Below, in pieces: positions 11,801 through 22,793 of a stretch of DNA of 64,000 bases (position 1 is the stretch's first letter; every line of letters starts with the position of its first letter). Location of the stretch: contig OZ038435.1 in NCBI GenBank assembly GCA_964036275.1, forward strand, positions 15,167,634 to 15,231,633, read 5' to 3'. This stretch comes from Litoditis marina (taxonomy: Eukaryota; Nematoda; Chromadorea; Rhabditida; Rhabditidae). The notes under the pieces are model-generated. The model made no database searches. It worked only from the letters and a program-made list of their open reading frames with translations, and had not been told where the DNA came from. The translations under genes were made by a program, and so were the position numbers.

Positions 11801-14800
11801 CTTCGTTTTGCATCCGGCGTGGCAGGCTGAGAAATAGATGAATCCGTTCTCGTCGTTGCACACTGGATTCCAGTCCTTTTTACATTCGCAGCCGGAGTTA
11901 CAAGTGTCTCGGATCTCGTGCTCAAGGGTGCGGTGGATGGAGCTACAAACAAAAAGGTCAATGTTATAATTACATATCTAAAACTTTATATAATATATAC
12001 ATATACATATTACATGTTCGTTCACTTCGCTTAGTTACGAGGCAGTGATCAGAGGCCGTATGCATGAAACATCCCGGGCCGGGTCGGGATGCTATCCCGA
12101 GCTATTTCCCAACCAATTCAGCTCGGGATAGCATCCCAACCCGGCCCGGGATGTTTCATGCATACGGCCTCAGCACACATCACAGATATTGGCCGAAGAG
12201 TACAAAGTTGGTATTGCTGCAACAAGGTACATAAGAGGTCTCAATTGTGAGTTGTAGTTGGGTCTCGAAGCACAGTATAACTTCTTGTTAAAACATACAT
12301 AGATCAAACTACAGACACAATGACAATATCTGGTGGTTCCAGCTGGAAGGACAGCTACAGAGCTCGCTTGTAAGCTAGCAAAAACTGTACATGTTGTTCT
12401 AGTCGGACCTCGTAGCTTGTAGTTTGATGCCGCTGCGTTTCGACGTTTTCAGCTTGAAAAATCATAAATACGATTTTGTTAACAGATAAAACATTTTCAC
12501 AACTCACGCATCATTGTATCCCATGTTGATTCCGACGAAGTGTCTCTGCGGACAGTGAACCAACAGACCACACGTGAAGATAAGTGCAATCACGTGACAG
12601 GCGACGATCATTTTCAACATGCCGCCCACCTGAGTGATGATAATATTTAACAGTTCAGTTTAATATAATTACAACAGTTATTCAACAATTAAACCGTACA
12701 AACCGAGTTAAATATTAGAATTTCAAGAGCTTACAGGCTAATTACGCGCTCGACTTACAAGGAAGTGTTGAAGTACAGATTTATTTAACCGGTTTTTTCA
12801 ATAAAAGGTGAATGAATGAAAAAATGAAAATGATTCAAACAGAGCAGCATGAAGTGGAATAGCAAATACCTCGAAAATTGAGAAGAAGGTGAAAAGTTTG
12901 GTGGATTTAAGTATATTCAAAAGGGAAAGTAGAATAGTCTCAAATTGAAAAAGTTGAAAGAAAGCATTGAATCAAGGAGCATAACAGTTGAGAAAAGGTG
13001 TATAGAGTAGCCTTTGTTGTTTTTCCTGTAAGTTCACCTGTAAGTTCAGCTGTCGAATAATTGTTCCTCCAACCATTACCCCTGCTGCGGCGGCAAAAAT
13101 TACAACCGCTGAAAAGTGACACAGTTTTATTTTGGGGTAGAGGCAAAAGTACAATTTTTCATTCCTCTTTACTATTCTTCACATTGTAACTATACAAAAT
13201 TGAAGTTTTCATCCTTATTTAAAAGCGTTTAATTTGTACAAGTTCGGGTCTTCCAAATGTTTCGATTTTGTTCGAAACGTATAATCGAGCTATACTACGA
13301 AATTAATTCTCTACACAAACTTGGCAAAACACTGTCAAAGAGTAAAACTGTGACACTTCCAGAAAGTTGGCAAACTCACACGACAAATACGACGCGAATA
13401 TAGGAGTGGTACTGAGAAGAGTTTCCAGTATTTTCGGCATGAAGGCGGCAAATCCGTTGATTATAATTGATTCAAAGATACCCACGAAAATACACACAAT
13501 GAAGGTGGTGTTTCGACAGATTTTCTAGAACATAGTGATTCAGTTCACGCGAGTAACGTAGATTTACTTACAAACTGGTTAAAGCTCTGTGTGTACACTG
13601 AAAATAGCATATATGAGAACAGAAAGGGAACATTGTCAAAAAATTCATATATACTTAATTTGAATTGAACTGTTCTGAACAAAATAAAGAAATCTTCGTT
13701 GCAGTTCGAGAACAGTGTATCGACTTTCGTTTGGAAACATATTTTTGTATTATCTTTATTAATATTAAAAGTAGAAAAGTGAAAGTTTCTGAACCAACCC
13801 AAATAACGTGCGGCAGCTCACTCAGCTTTGTGGGTGCTTTTTCATTTACATCTTCTGTGGCGATGGGACACTGAAAAGTCAACAGTAATTTACCAAGTTA
13901 ACTAAAAAGAACAGATGAAAAAATAATGCATGGTAATCTTGGGTTTTCACTTTATAGCCTGTTAATGTGCTTTGTAGTTTGGTTGAAATCTCGCTCTCGA
14001 TTGGAACTCTCACAACTAAATATAGTCGTCGCCCACGGAAAGGCGGGAGGGTACTGTATATCTCACTTTCCGCTGTGTACGCACATATGCCCTCGATTTC
14101 AAATCTTTCTGGTAATGTGCTCATATAGCGCAGTGGTAAGCGCCCTGCTACCAAACTTTTGCTCGCAGGTTCGATTCCGGAAAGAGACAGAAATTTATAA
14201 ATTTGGCACTCACTAAAGTGACGGAAGAAAGCATCATTGCAGTTAAAAAGCCGAATGTGAGAATTATGTTGCACTTTCTACGTAAATAAGTACGTCATCG
14301 TCCACCGTACACTGTTTGGTTTCATCAGTTAATTTCATCATATCTGAATCTTACATGCTTAAAACTTAAAAAATAACAACAAGCAAACACATCGATAAAT
14401 CAATCAATAGTACCTGATTAACATCCTTGACCCTGTGTCTTTTGGCCTCGGGCAACTCGCGGGCATACATTAGAATGGGAAAAGCGATGATGAGAGCCGA
14501 AACAGAAGACATCAAAAAGCCCATCCACCAAGCACCCAACCATCTAGGGTCCGATCGAGACAGGGGGATACTGTAACTGGGGACATTTTACATTGGAATG
14601 GAAAGGACTATGCCAGAGGACTATCCCAAAGGCTCTGGAACGAACGAATCATATAATCAAAAATTGCGGGATAATATGGAAGGGACAAAAGAAGAGGTGG
14701 TGGGGGGGGGAGGGGGTACAGCTATGACATCCTCATTGTAGCAAGAAACACTATTCACAAATAAAGATTCGTATGACTCTCAAGTCACTAAAAAAATTTC

Positions 14801-17756
14801 TTAAAGAAACATACCAAAAACATCGCTTTTTTGGTTTACCATTGCGTAGCGAGTCGAAATACTTTTGAAATTAGGAGAATGATAGTTTTAAAAAACCATA
14901 TGGAGTTCAGTTGATTATCAATAAGTAGTAGAGTTCGCCAATTGCACTGAGGCCGCTATTATCTACGCGTTTCAGACATGCTTCGCCAGTGCTAGGGCGG
15001 CAGACGGCTAGTGTGTTTCGTGCCGCCTAAACCTAGCGGGTTCGAATCCCGCCCGAGCCAGGTGATGACTGCTTATTTGCTACTCTAGAAAAGGCAACAT
15101 GTTGAATGATCAGATAATCTCGTGATGGCTGATTTTTGTAATTTATGATCTTTGTTTACTTTTAAATAGTATTTATTTAAATAATTCAGAAACTCACGCA
15201 TCAACCCTGTCGAAATCCACGTAAAAGTTCAGCATGAAACCTCCGGCAAAAACGCCAATAACTGGTCCAAAAGACGTCAAAACAGCGTGGATAGCTAGAA
15301 AAAAGTTTGAAAGTTTGAAAAAACAGGTTTATTGAAAAAAAAAACTGTTATTGTAGTTTATTGGATGAGTTTTTACATCTGATTGAGAGTTGGAAAAAAG
15401 TCTAAAATATAAACAACTTTTCACTAATTAAGTAAAAAAGTGAATAACTCACCCAAATACACCGGGGACGCTTTTATTTTCCTCGATATAAGTGTGTCCT
15501 AGTGAGAACCGATAACTTTTCGAAAAAAGATAGTTTTAACAACATTTAGATTTCATATTTCTTAAAGTAAAATACTTACCTAAATATACTGGCGAAGCTT
15601 TTTGGGACACATTTTCATCGATATAAGTGGTTCCTAGTGAAAAGAGGGGAGTTGAGCCAAAACCGTGCAGCGATTGACCCAAAATGAACATTAGGAAATA
15701 GGGGTTGAGGTAGGAGGAGATGGGATCCTTTTCACAGGTTTCCGGCTCGATTTCTCTAAAAAACAACGAATAAATACAACTATAAATAAATGTAGGGACA
15801 TTCCAGAAAGAAGGCAAGGAACATAAGTGGAAAGAAATGTAAGTTTAGCCTCTACTCAACCTGCTGGAAATGTAACAACTTTCACATTCTATTGAGCTGA
15901 GATCACGTGCTTTCGTGCACGTGCACGTGTTTCATTTCCAGCAGGTTCGTGCACGTGATATGATAGAGCCTTTCGATTAGACCTTAAATTTTGAATTTCA
16001 TGAAAAAGACTTATGCACTAAATTGAGGATTCATGTCCGATCTTATTAAAATGAACAAAAACTGCCGCGGTTTCAGTTTCACAGACTTCAAAATAGCTAA
16101 TTTACCATAAAAACGTATAATCAGTTTCGGAAAACTTGCCTGAGGGCACACTGTCCATAGTCTGACCCATTGATAATATCCAAATCGTCCACTTTGTAGG
16201 GGGATTGCATCCAATGTGGGAGAGCGCATATTAGGGACCCTAGGGCCATAATGATACCGCCCCAGCCTATCCAACGACCCTTGTGAGCTGGAAACAGCGT
16301 TTTGAAGACGGATTACATTGGAAAAATATAATCTGTCAAGGAAATTGCGGATAGTTTTGATAGTTTGACAGCTCTTAGTGACATTTTTGTTTAAACAATA
16401 TGCCCCCAGCGCAAACTATAATCATGTTGCGTTGGAAAATGGATTTATCAAAAACAGCTTTAAAGACAGCTTTAACAATATTAAAGTCCTGCTTTGATAG
16501 TGGAAGAACTGTTGTAATCGAGCAGAATCGGTAGCAAAAACCAGTTAGTAGCAACGTTTGAAAACGTGAGAGAAAAAAGTGAGAAATACGTGATAGAAAC
16601 GTGTAGATTTGAAAAAAATGTTTGGAGGCATTAAAATTGAACTAACCGCTGTTTCCGAAGTGGCAAACAGGAAACACAACCAAGAGAACGGCAAAATCAT
16701 ACCAACTGGATATAATTCCAGTGTGAGTACTAGAAAAAGTAAAATGTATACTCGATTGGCATCATTCCTACTGAAACTCCTACAACACGTTCAAATCTTC
16801 CTATGAAAGATTCTCAATTTGAACTGTAAAAGTCTCACTAAAAATTACAAGGACGATAAAACATTAATATGGTGAAAAAATTGGTAGAAACAATTTGTAG
16901 TTATGTTGATAATAAGTTTGATTTCACAAAATGATTAGCTCCCACCTTGACATTTTGAACCGCTTTTCCAGGGTAGACAGTCCTACAGGAAATATTGCAT
17001 TTACTACGAAACTCTGAAAAAAAAGAGATTTTTATAACTTTAAGATTTATGTATTTCATATATCATTCCAAAATGAATGACTGTACATACATATATTTTC
17101 TTGTTTTACACGCTCTTGTGCCTCTACACAGCTTGAAAAAAGTATCATAACTCACTGTAAAACCGGGAAATATAATCACTAATCATAACAGTTTTCGAGA
17201 AAAATTGTTCAATCACACCTGAATAAATGCGCATATTCCCAGCATAAACAACAGGCATTTTGCATTGTGGAATCGCTGCAACCACCTGGGAGTACACCTA
17301 GAAAATATCCACGATGAGCCGAAAAAAAACAACTTTTCAGGGTTCATTTTTAATAACTTTGTACTGTTTTTACGTCATGTGTTGGTTTTTGTGTTTCGTA
17401 TTTTGTGATCTACGAAGGTATATATAAACTATCTATGGCACTGGGAAACGGAATTACATTTGTTATCATTTGCAGTTATTTGCTTTCAAATAGGAACGAA
17501 AACGCAAAATTTAGCCGAACTTGCCAAATCCGCATGAAATACAAATTTTCTCATCCAGAAATAGTCTATTCTGCTAACAAAGATGAATTTCCCAATTTTC
17601 ACTTTCATATTTTTATTTAAATTGTTTTGATTGATGAGAAGTCATATAAATATGAATATAGTCGAACCTGCCAAATCCGCATAAAAATGATCCGTCATCT
17701 TTCATTTTCAAATCATCGTCCGATTCCTCGAATTTTGTAGTGTCGTGGCGCTCCAT
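8894..17756 (-). CDS. Solute carrier organic anion transporter (OATP/SLCO family), 681 aa
   Basis: A 12-helix plasma-membrane transporter; the family moves amphipathic organic anions. Twenty exons join in frame (2046 nt): 17756-17668, 17297-17219, 17013-16946, 16729-16647, 16287-16140, 15755-15580, 15294-15198, 14570-14414, 13870-13822, 13597-13572, 13524-13380, 13108-13038, 12629-12508, 11942-11786, 11423-11322, 11098-11012, 10800-10725, 10307-10173, 9521-9426, 8976-8894. Family landmarks: CGFGRCTPRWLQRF at the N-terminus, STLEKRF, the signature DPRWLGAWWMGFL at about residues 254-266, the Kazal-like domain at 451-525, FLRLLG, and the CLEWETSCG region before the last helix. The length fits the family. 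The start ATG follows a 3' splice-type ATTCAG, so a trans-spliced leader or an upstream exon is likely. The GC donor after exon 5 is supported by phase. Exon 10 is only 26 nt. Confidence 0.93.
9902..9966 (-). pseudogene. Decayed partial copy of transporter exon 18
   Basis: About 65 bp match the last part of exon 18 (10173-10237) with roughly six differences, encoding QTSCLVYDSVKLSWTITAV. A good 5' splice site (GTAAGA) is kept in the same phase. The 5' half and any acceptor are absent, and the frame runs into stops upstream. It lies in the intron directly downstream of the intact exon. Confidence 0.75.
11322..11942 (-). other. Kazal-like extracellular domain of the transporter
   Basis: Exons 14 and 15 carry the cysteine-rich loop between helices 9 and 10 that is typical of OATPs. 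Cysteines occur in GCECKKDWNPVC, FSACHAGCK and, in the next exon, SDCSCM and GYCNK, followed by DCGY at the start of exon 16. This makes ten cysteines, the usual number for the family loop. The large loop is the main reason to call an OATP and not another major-facilitator transporter. Confidence 0.9.
12053..12170. mobile_element. Near-perfect 51-bp-arm hairpin element
   Basis: Arms 12053-12103 and 12120-12170 are reverse complements with one mismatch, around a 16-bp loop. The arms contain ATCCCGGGCCGGG and are far more GC-rich than the surroundings. It lies in the transporter intron between exons 13 and 14. The high arm identity suggests a young foldback element, or maintenance by gene conversion. 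Confidence 0.8.
14027..14205 (+). repeat. tRNA-derived SINE-like element, copy 1
   Basis: A tRNA-like segment at about 14117-14190 has an A box (TAGCGCAGTGG) and a B box (GGTTCGATTCC). It is preceded by a shared 5' part with GGGTACTGTATATCTCAC... (positions 14048 on). A second copy lies at 32402-32575. It sits in the intron between transporter exons 8 and 9, on the opposite strand. Confidence 0.65.
14702..14716 (+). repeat. Poly-G tract in transporter intron
   Basis: Nine G, one A, then five G, close to exon 8 of the transporter. It would be a C-rich tract in the transcript. Confidence 0.8.
14991..15061 (+). repeat. tRNA-like pseudogene or SINE core
   Basis: The T arm GCGGGTTCGAATCCCGC has a perfect 5-bp stem. 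The ends GCTAGGGC and GCCCGAGC pair with one mismatch, as an acceptor stem would. The D and anticodon arms do not fold normally, so I do not call a functional tRNA or assign an anticodon. It lies in the intron between transporter exons 7 and 8, on the opposite strand. Confidence 0.55.
15453..15505 (-). pseudogene. Decayed partial copy of transporter exon 6
   Basis: It matches the end of exon 6 (15580 onward), including SLGHTYIEEN against SLGTTYIDEN and KASPVYL-like codons. A small deletion breaks the frame between the two halves. A GTGAGT donor is retained. As with the exon 18 copy, only the 3' part of the exon plus its splice site is present, in the next intron downstream. Confidence 0.65.
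15858..15957. promoter_or_regulatory. Cluster of four CACGTG boxes inside a small inverted repeat
   Basis: CACGTG occurs at 15904, 15918, 15924 and 15952. Three of these lie between 15-bp inverted arms (15858-15872 and 15933-15947, AACCTGCTGGAAATG and its complement). It lies in the intron between transporter exons 5 and 6. CACGTG is the canonical E-box; any regulatory role is inference, and the repeat may simply be a MITE relic. Confidence 0.35.
16138..16139 (-). other. GC-type 5' splice site (GC-AG intron)
   Basis: Exon 5 of the transporter ends CTCAG followed by GCAAGT. Using GC as the donor leaves two bases that join the single leading base of exon 6, giving Arg-Glu-Ile in frame. The nearest GT alternative breaks the phase. 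Otherwise the site matches the consensus well, as GC donors usually do. Confidence 0.75.
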
Positions 17757-18570
17757 CGGGCTCTGAATGACACGAATTGGGAAATAGAAATCAATTATTG
17801 GAAAAAAAATACATCAACCAATTTGTATGTGAATCAATAGCACAAAACGCTATCCAAGAGAAAAAACTAGATTAATAATGGCAGAATGGACATTGTGGCT
17901 GCGGTCAAATTTCGAAATATGGCGAAAAGATAAAAATAATATAATCAGCCGACATTAGGTTTCGTAGTGCTGTAATTTGGCCAGACAGGGTTTGTTGTGG
18001 GTTTCTGTAGTAAGATTGGCTGCTGTTAGAATGTGTCGTACTCCAAGAATATCTAGGAAACGAACAGATGTTAAGAACAAGATTGATATCAAATTCGCTA
18101 TACGTGATAGATAATATCAAACAAAGTGTTGTTTTATTGTACTTCTACGTGAACCTGTTTAACATTTTTGGCATTTCTAACATGTAGACAGAAACAAAAC
18201 TCTCTAATCAGTCAAGTTATTGCAAAAATTATTGAGCTGTTCAAAACTCGAAGCGGTTGCACTGTAATTTTCTCTTGTAAGACCTTCACATTTCACAGGA
18301 GTGATGCGAATTGTAACTACGACTAGGGTTCTACACATAATTCGTACTATAACCAAATTGAGGAGCAACTTGAATAAAAACGGCCAAAGAGGCAATTGTG
18401 AAACAAGTTCGCAAACAAGTTGCTTTCACAACAACAAACTTAACGGGAATACTCAGACAAAACAAAAGTCACGTACCCAGTGCAATTACTTTTCGACATC
18501 TGTGCCCAATTTACCATTGAAAAAAGAATAGCTTCTTGTCACTATAGTTACATTGTAGAATAAAAGATAG

Positions 18571-18690
18571 AGAAGGACGGTTATGTGAACCAATCCTGAC
18601 GCATCGATCCTTTAAACCGAAATTGAAAAATGTATTGCAGTTTAAGGAACCGAAGCGTTGCGATCGGTCCACATAAACTTTCCTCTTTGA
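18571..18690. mobile_element. Foldback MITE, GGACGATTATGTGGA family
   Basis: The two halves are inverted copies around GAAAAATGTATTGCAG. The ends read GAAGGACGGTTATGTG and the complementary CACATAAACTTTCCTC. Other members lie at 26341, 28631, 31253, 33711, 36074, 37195 and 44631. This copy is among the more diverged. Confidence 0.75.
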
Positions 18691-18821
18691 GGGAAAAAAT
18701 AATGAAATGACAGAATGAGTTCACATGGTACCAGATAGAAATAATTGTGTTATGCGCTTATGTAGTTGCACTCACACATTTGCACTTTGCACAAACATTA
18801 TGGTTATAAAACAGGAATAAA

Positions 18822-18871
18822 GCACAACTCTTTAATTGACCGTGGGACGACGGTCAATTAAAGAGTTGTGC
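18822..18871. repeat. Perfect 22-bp inverted repeat
   Basis: GCACAACTCTTTAATTGACC and two further bases pair exactly with 18850-18871 around a 6-bp loop. Possibly a short foldback element; no T-run or gene end supports a terminator role. Confidence 0.7.
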
Positions 18872-19307
18872 ATTGAAATGTTTTTGTACTTTACAGTTTG
18901 TGCAATACATTTAAAGGATGACCAAAAACTATAGTTCGAACTCGACGATCGACGACGACAAGAATCAATTAACGGGATCAAACTTCAAACACAGCGCAAT
19001 TGGCAGCCGTATTGGGTTTCTTCGAAAAGGCAAATTAATTGAAAAGCTCGATATGCGAAACATGAAAACTAAAAGAACATAAATATCAAAAAAGATAAAG
19101 GTGGTACGTTTCGCCGCTACCCCAAAAAACCCTATATGCAGAGTAAATCGTTATGATCTCAAATGGGTTGAACTCGAATGAAAAACTAGTTAGACCCGTT
19201 CCAACATCTGTATTACGTGTATCCATACAACACATATTGGTAGGTACAACACAGAACACATCAACCGGGCCCAAAAGTTCGGAAGGCGCGGACGCTAACC
19301 ACTATAC

Positions 19308-19542
19308 TATAGTGCACACCATTCCTACTGAGACTCCTACAGTAACCTTATAAATTTTCCGAAGGCTGTTGTGAAGCTGAAAATGAAGTTGATGGAAAAT
19401 TCTCTCGTATAATTATTCTACCTGCGAGGGAGAATGAGGTACGAAAATCTTCAAATTATCCGATCAAAAGTAAGTGAGCAAAACGGTTTGGAAGTTTCGA
19501 AATCCTACTGTAGGAGTCTCAGTAGGAATGGAAAAGACTATA
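19308..19542. mobile_element. MITE, CCTACTGAGACT family, best-preserved copy
   Basis: It starts TATAGTGCACACCATTCCTA and ends with TAGGAATGGAAAAGACTATA. CCTACTGAGACTCCTACAGT at the left is matched by ACTGTAGGAGTCTCAGTAGG at the right. Confidence 0.85.
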
Positions 19543-20224
19543 ACTGGGCTCACAGCAACGCTGGCTACGAATTGTATGTATGTGTAGTTACACAGCACAG
19601 ATCGAGATATACAGTATATTCTTGCTTTACTTTGAGCGACAACTCTAGCATAGAGGAGCAGACCTCTCTACCGCCTCAGTAACATAGTTAACAGATCGTA
19701 TACTCTGTTTCATAGAAGAAGAATAAGTTCTCGAAATGTCATACCAGTTAGAAATTCTGCTGTACTCAACCGAAGATTACATAACAGACGAATGAACCTA
19801 GATGCAGGCAAAATTTAGAGAAAAAGATACTAATTAGACCGAAATCATGTGTTTTAATCGTGTTGAAGGGGATTTATTAACGAACTGGTTTTGAATGTGC
19901 GAGACGCCTTTTCTGAATGGATTATTTACAGCGGCAAAATGTTTGTCTGCCATGAAAAATATGGAAATTGGCTGCGTTTCTAGTATGCTCATGTCATGCT
20001 ATTGAATCTGGTACAAAAGAGCGGAAAAAGTTCCATTCAAATATTCTGATACAATATTCAAATTGAAAAAGAATTGGGAGAGATAGAAAAACACTAATGG
20101 TAACCTAAAAAAGTTAAGATTCAGAGTGTTGAACGATAGTTCAATGCTTGAGTTTCGTTCCAATAATACCTCTCGGAATTCATAAGCAGTATTGAGAAAA
20201 AATACATTATACTTTGTTAATTGC

Positions 20225-20337
20225 ACGGTCACGTGAAACATGTTGAACACAGCAGAACTCAGAAACGTGCAATTACAAAGTGCACGATGCCTCATCAGAT
20301 TGCTAACGGTACGTGACTGTTCAATTTACTTCTAGTC
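20225..20337 (+). repeat. Dispersed ~110-bp repeat (ACACAGCAGAACTCAGAAACG)
   Basis: It shares GTCACGTGAAACATGTTGAA, AACTCAGAAACGTGCAAT and ACAAAGTGCACGAT with copies at about 1565-1690, 23570-23690, 24770-24875, 30738-30850, 31672-31760 (reverse) and 33412-33525. The ends tend towards GTCACGTGAA and TTACGTGACT, so it may be a short inverted-terminus element. Confidence 0.7.
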
Positions 20338-20364
20338 GTTTTGCAATTGACCCAGCCATTACAA

Positions 20365-20599
20365 TATAGTTCATTTCACCAATCGATGACTTTCACAGTA
20401 ATATTTCAAAAATGCAAACGCATTTATCTAGTCAACGAACAGAATTTAAGTTTTACTGTTTTGTATGCTTGTAGTACCCAGAGTGGGAAACGAAATCCCA
20501 AAGTGTAAACTATGTACAACACCTACAAGATATGATAAATTCACTTAAAAGTTTTATAATCTCACTGTAGAGGGCTATTGTTTCGTGAAACAGACTATA
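20365..20599. mobile_element. MITE, GAAACAG family
   Basis: Second copy of the 2327-2562 element. It begins TATAGTTCATTTCACC and ends GTGAAACAGACTATA, with conserved internal blocks. Confidence 0.75.
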
Positions 20600-21557
20600 C
20601 TATTGTTTTGCTCTGATCAGTTGTGCGAAGGTCGCTTCCGGATCATTCATTATTGATTTGTGCGGTAAACAACGCTAATTGGTTGTGTTGTTGGCGAATC
20701 AGGGGAAGAAACAAAAAGTGATTGATAGAAAAACAGAGCACAAATATAAAATAACAAGTATTGACACAAAATTTATTTCAGAACTTATGCTAGATATTGT
20801 GCTCAGTGGAAGATGTACTCAGAATGTGTTTTGAAACTGAAAACTAAAATACAATTATCCGTCATTGATAGGAACCTTCTCGAGGCATTGTAAGAATGGA
20901 AGTTCTGGCGAGTGACTTCTCTACGGATTTCAAAAATGGAGTCACTTACATGAATTTTCTTGCAATATATTTTAGCTGAGCTCAATTGCACTGAGTTCAG
21001 CTTTTACGCGAGGTAGTTATAGATAAATTGCACATTTTTCGTTAAAAATGTCTGTTACTTTACTAGTAATTAGGAATTTTTAGATTTACATGGGTAGGAA
21101 CCTTTTCAAATTGATGCATTAAAATAACTGAAGATCTGGCGAGTGACCTTTTCACGGATTTCAAAAATGGAGTCAGTTAGATGAATTTATGACGACCAAA
21201 ACGAGTGGCGCGAACTAGACAACGACGGTAAAATGGTCATAAAAAGCAAAATAAAGTCATAAAAACAAAAAAGGGACTCAAAAATCAGGCCTTTAGGCAG
21301 ATTTTTGAATGACAGTTTCAGAATGAAGACGGTTTATGAATAAGCAAGGACAGAAAAAGATGTAAACACTTATGAACGCTCCTAAAAACTCTTATTATCT
21401 TCCATGAGCAATTCGAATTATTCATCTCACCTAAAATAACAATGAGAAATGCGTTAGATTCCGTTGATAATCGAGTAAACAAACAGAAGACAAAAAAAGA
21501 GGAAATCAATTCTTCTCAGTACATGAATTTTGTTAGTATACACCTAACAAAACTTAC

Positions 21558-21608
21558 ACATCCGGAAGATAATAAAACGGAAAAGGCGACTTGAGTGGTT
21601 GTACCCAT
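21558..21608 (-). CDS. Candidate upstream first exon (17 codons)
   Basis: ATG at 21608 opens MGTTTQVAFSVLLSSGC and is followed by a consensus donor GTAAGTTTT in phase 0. No downstream exon of its own was found before the transporter. The transporter exon at 17762 can be entered in phase 0 (Ser-Pro-Met), so this could be an alternative first exon. A chance open frame next to a donor is equally possible. Confidence 0.25.
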
Positions 21609-22769
21609 TCCTTGTCACGACCGAACTAACAACATATAAGATCCTCGAAATGCCGTAATCACGTTTTAACCTCACGTGGTAATCTCACCTGTCACGAGAC
21701 ACGCGTGACCCATCAGGAACGGTAGACGTCATAATAGAATGAGGGACGGTTGTGTTAATTTGTTAAACTGATTGTTTTTCAATGGGAATTAACGTGACTT
21801 TCGCGGTCACATTAGTAAAAGCCACATTTTGCTCCTACAGGGAAATAATTCGATCAGTGGAGTAAAAAGTTTATGACATGTGTTTTCATCTCACATTTTG
21901 TTATCAGTGAGAAAAACTAGGAATACATGGAAAAACTCTTCAAAAAGTTTGAAAATGTGCTGATAGTTTTTTGACATGGAACGATTTCTTACTATTATTG
22001 TTGATATATCATTCGATCCATCGTTTAAAATAAGTAAATCAACACTATGGGGAAAAAAAAGTTTCAAAAAACTGTTCTGTGAATCATTCACATTTGAGAC
22101 AATTACCACTAACTTAGGAGTTGTTATTCCATATTACAAAGGAAGCTGTACACTTTTTGATACTCAGCAGCTCTAGATGATGCCTTGTGAAAATCACGAT
22201 AACTGCAAAAGTACAAATGTAAGAACTATTCATATTCTCGGACTTCAGAAAAAGCTGTTACGTAAAACCTTCTTTTTGGACAGTACCATCCAATGCCCTA
22301 AAAGTAAGTAAACGGAGTTTATTTGCACTTTGCACATTAGAGATGCCTAATCGAAATGGTTTTCTGTAGTAAAGTGCACTTTTCACCTCAATACTTTATG
22401 ACGTAATAATGTCAGTGACTAGCAAATCCTACAATAAAAGCTCTATCTAAATATAGTCACAGTGGAGAGAAATAATGAGAAAAATGAGAAGAAAGGTGGT
22501 AAGTTTAGCGTCTACGTCCACTTCAACACATCCCTTCTTTAAACGGGAGCAGAGAGGAAAGTTAATATGAAAACTCAAGAGAAACTGATATATACCATTT
22601 TTTCAATCAAACTATGATGTTCAGTGAAATATGATTGTTCAAATTGTAGAGTTTGATGAAATTGAAAACATAAACACTAACAATGTCAAAATAGAACTAG
22701 ATAAAATCATAAAACTAAGTAGAAAAACGTTGGGAAGAAATAGAGAATAATTGTAAAAAGTGAACTTAC

Positions 22770-22793
22770 CAGCATGATTTCCGTCTCGGCCAT
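22770..22793 (-). CDS. Candidate upstream first exon (8 codons)
   Basis: ATG at 22793 opens MAETEIML, followed by GTAAGTTCA in phase 0. Joined to the exon at 17762 it would give MAETEIMLSPMERHD. The acidic start resembles cytosolic N-termini of transporters, but the support is only phase and a good donor. Confidence 0.3.

Larger units (their letters stand above)
17763..22769. other. Gene-poor upstream region or long first intron of the transporter
   Basis: I see no internal coding exon here apart from one candidate first exon. The region carries a foldback element (18571-18690), a perfect hairpin (18822-18871), MITEs (19308-19542, 20365-20599), a dispersed repeat (20225-20337) and a local duplication (around 20880-20960 and 21110-21190 sharing CACGGATTTCAAAAATGGAG or a near match). 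If either candidate first exon is real, this is a 4-5 kb intron. Confidence 0.5.

Noticed and set aside
14991..15061. A functional tRNA gene
   Set aside because: The T arm and acceptor pairing are good, but no standard D arm or anticodon loop could be drawn.
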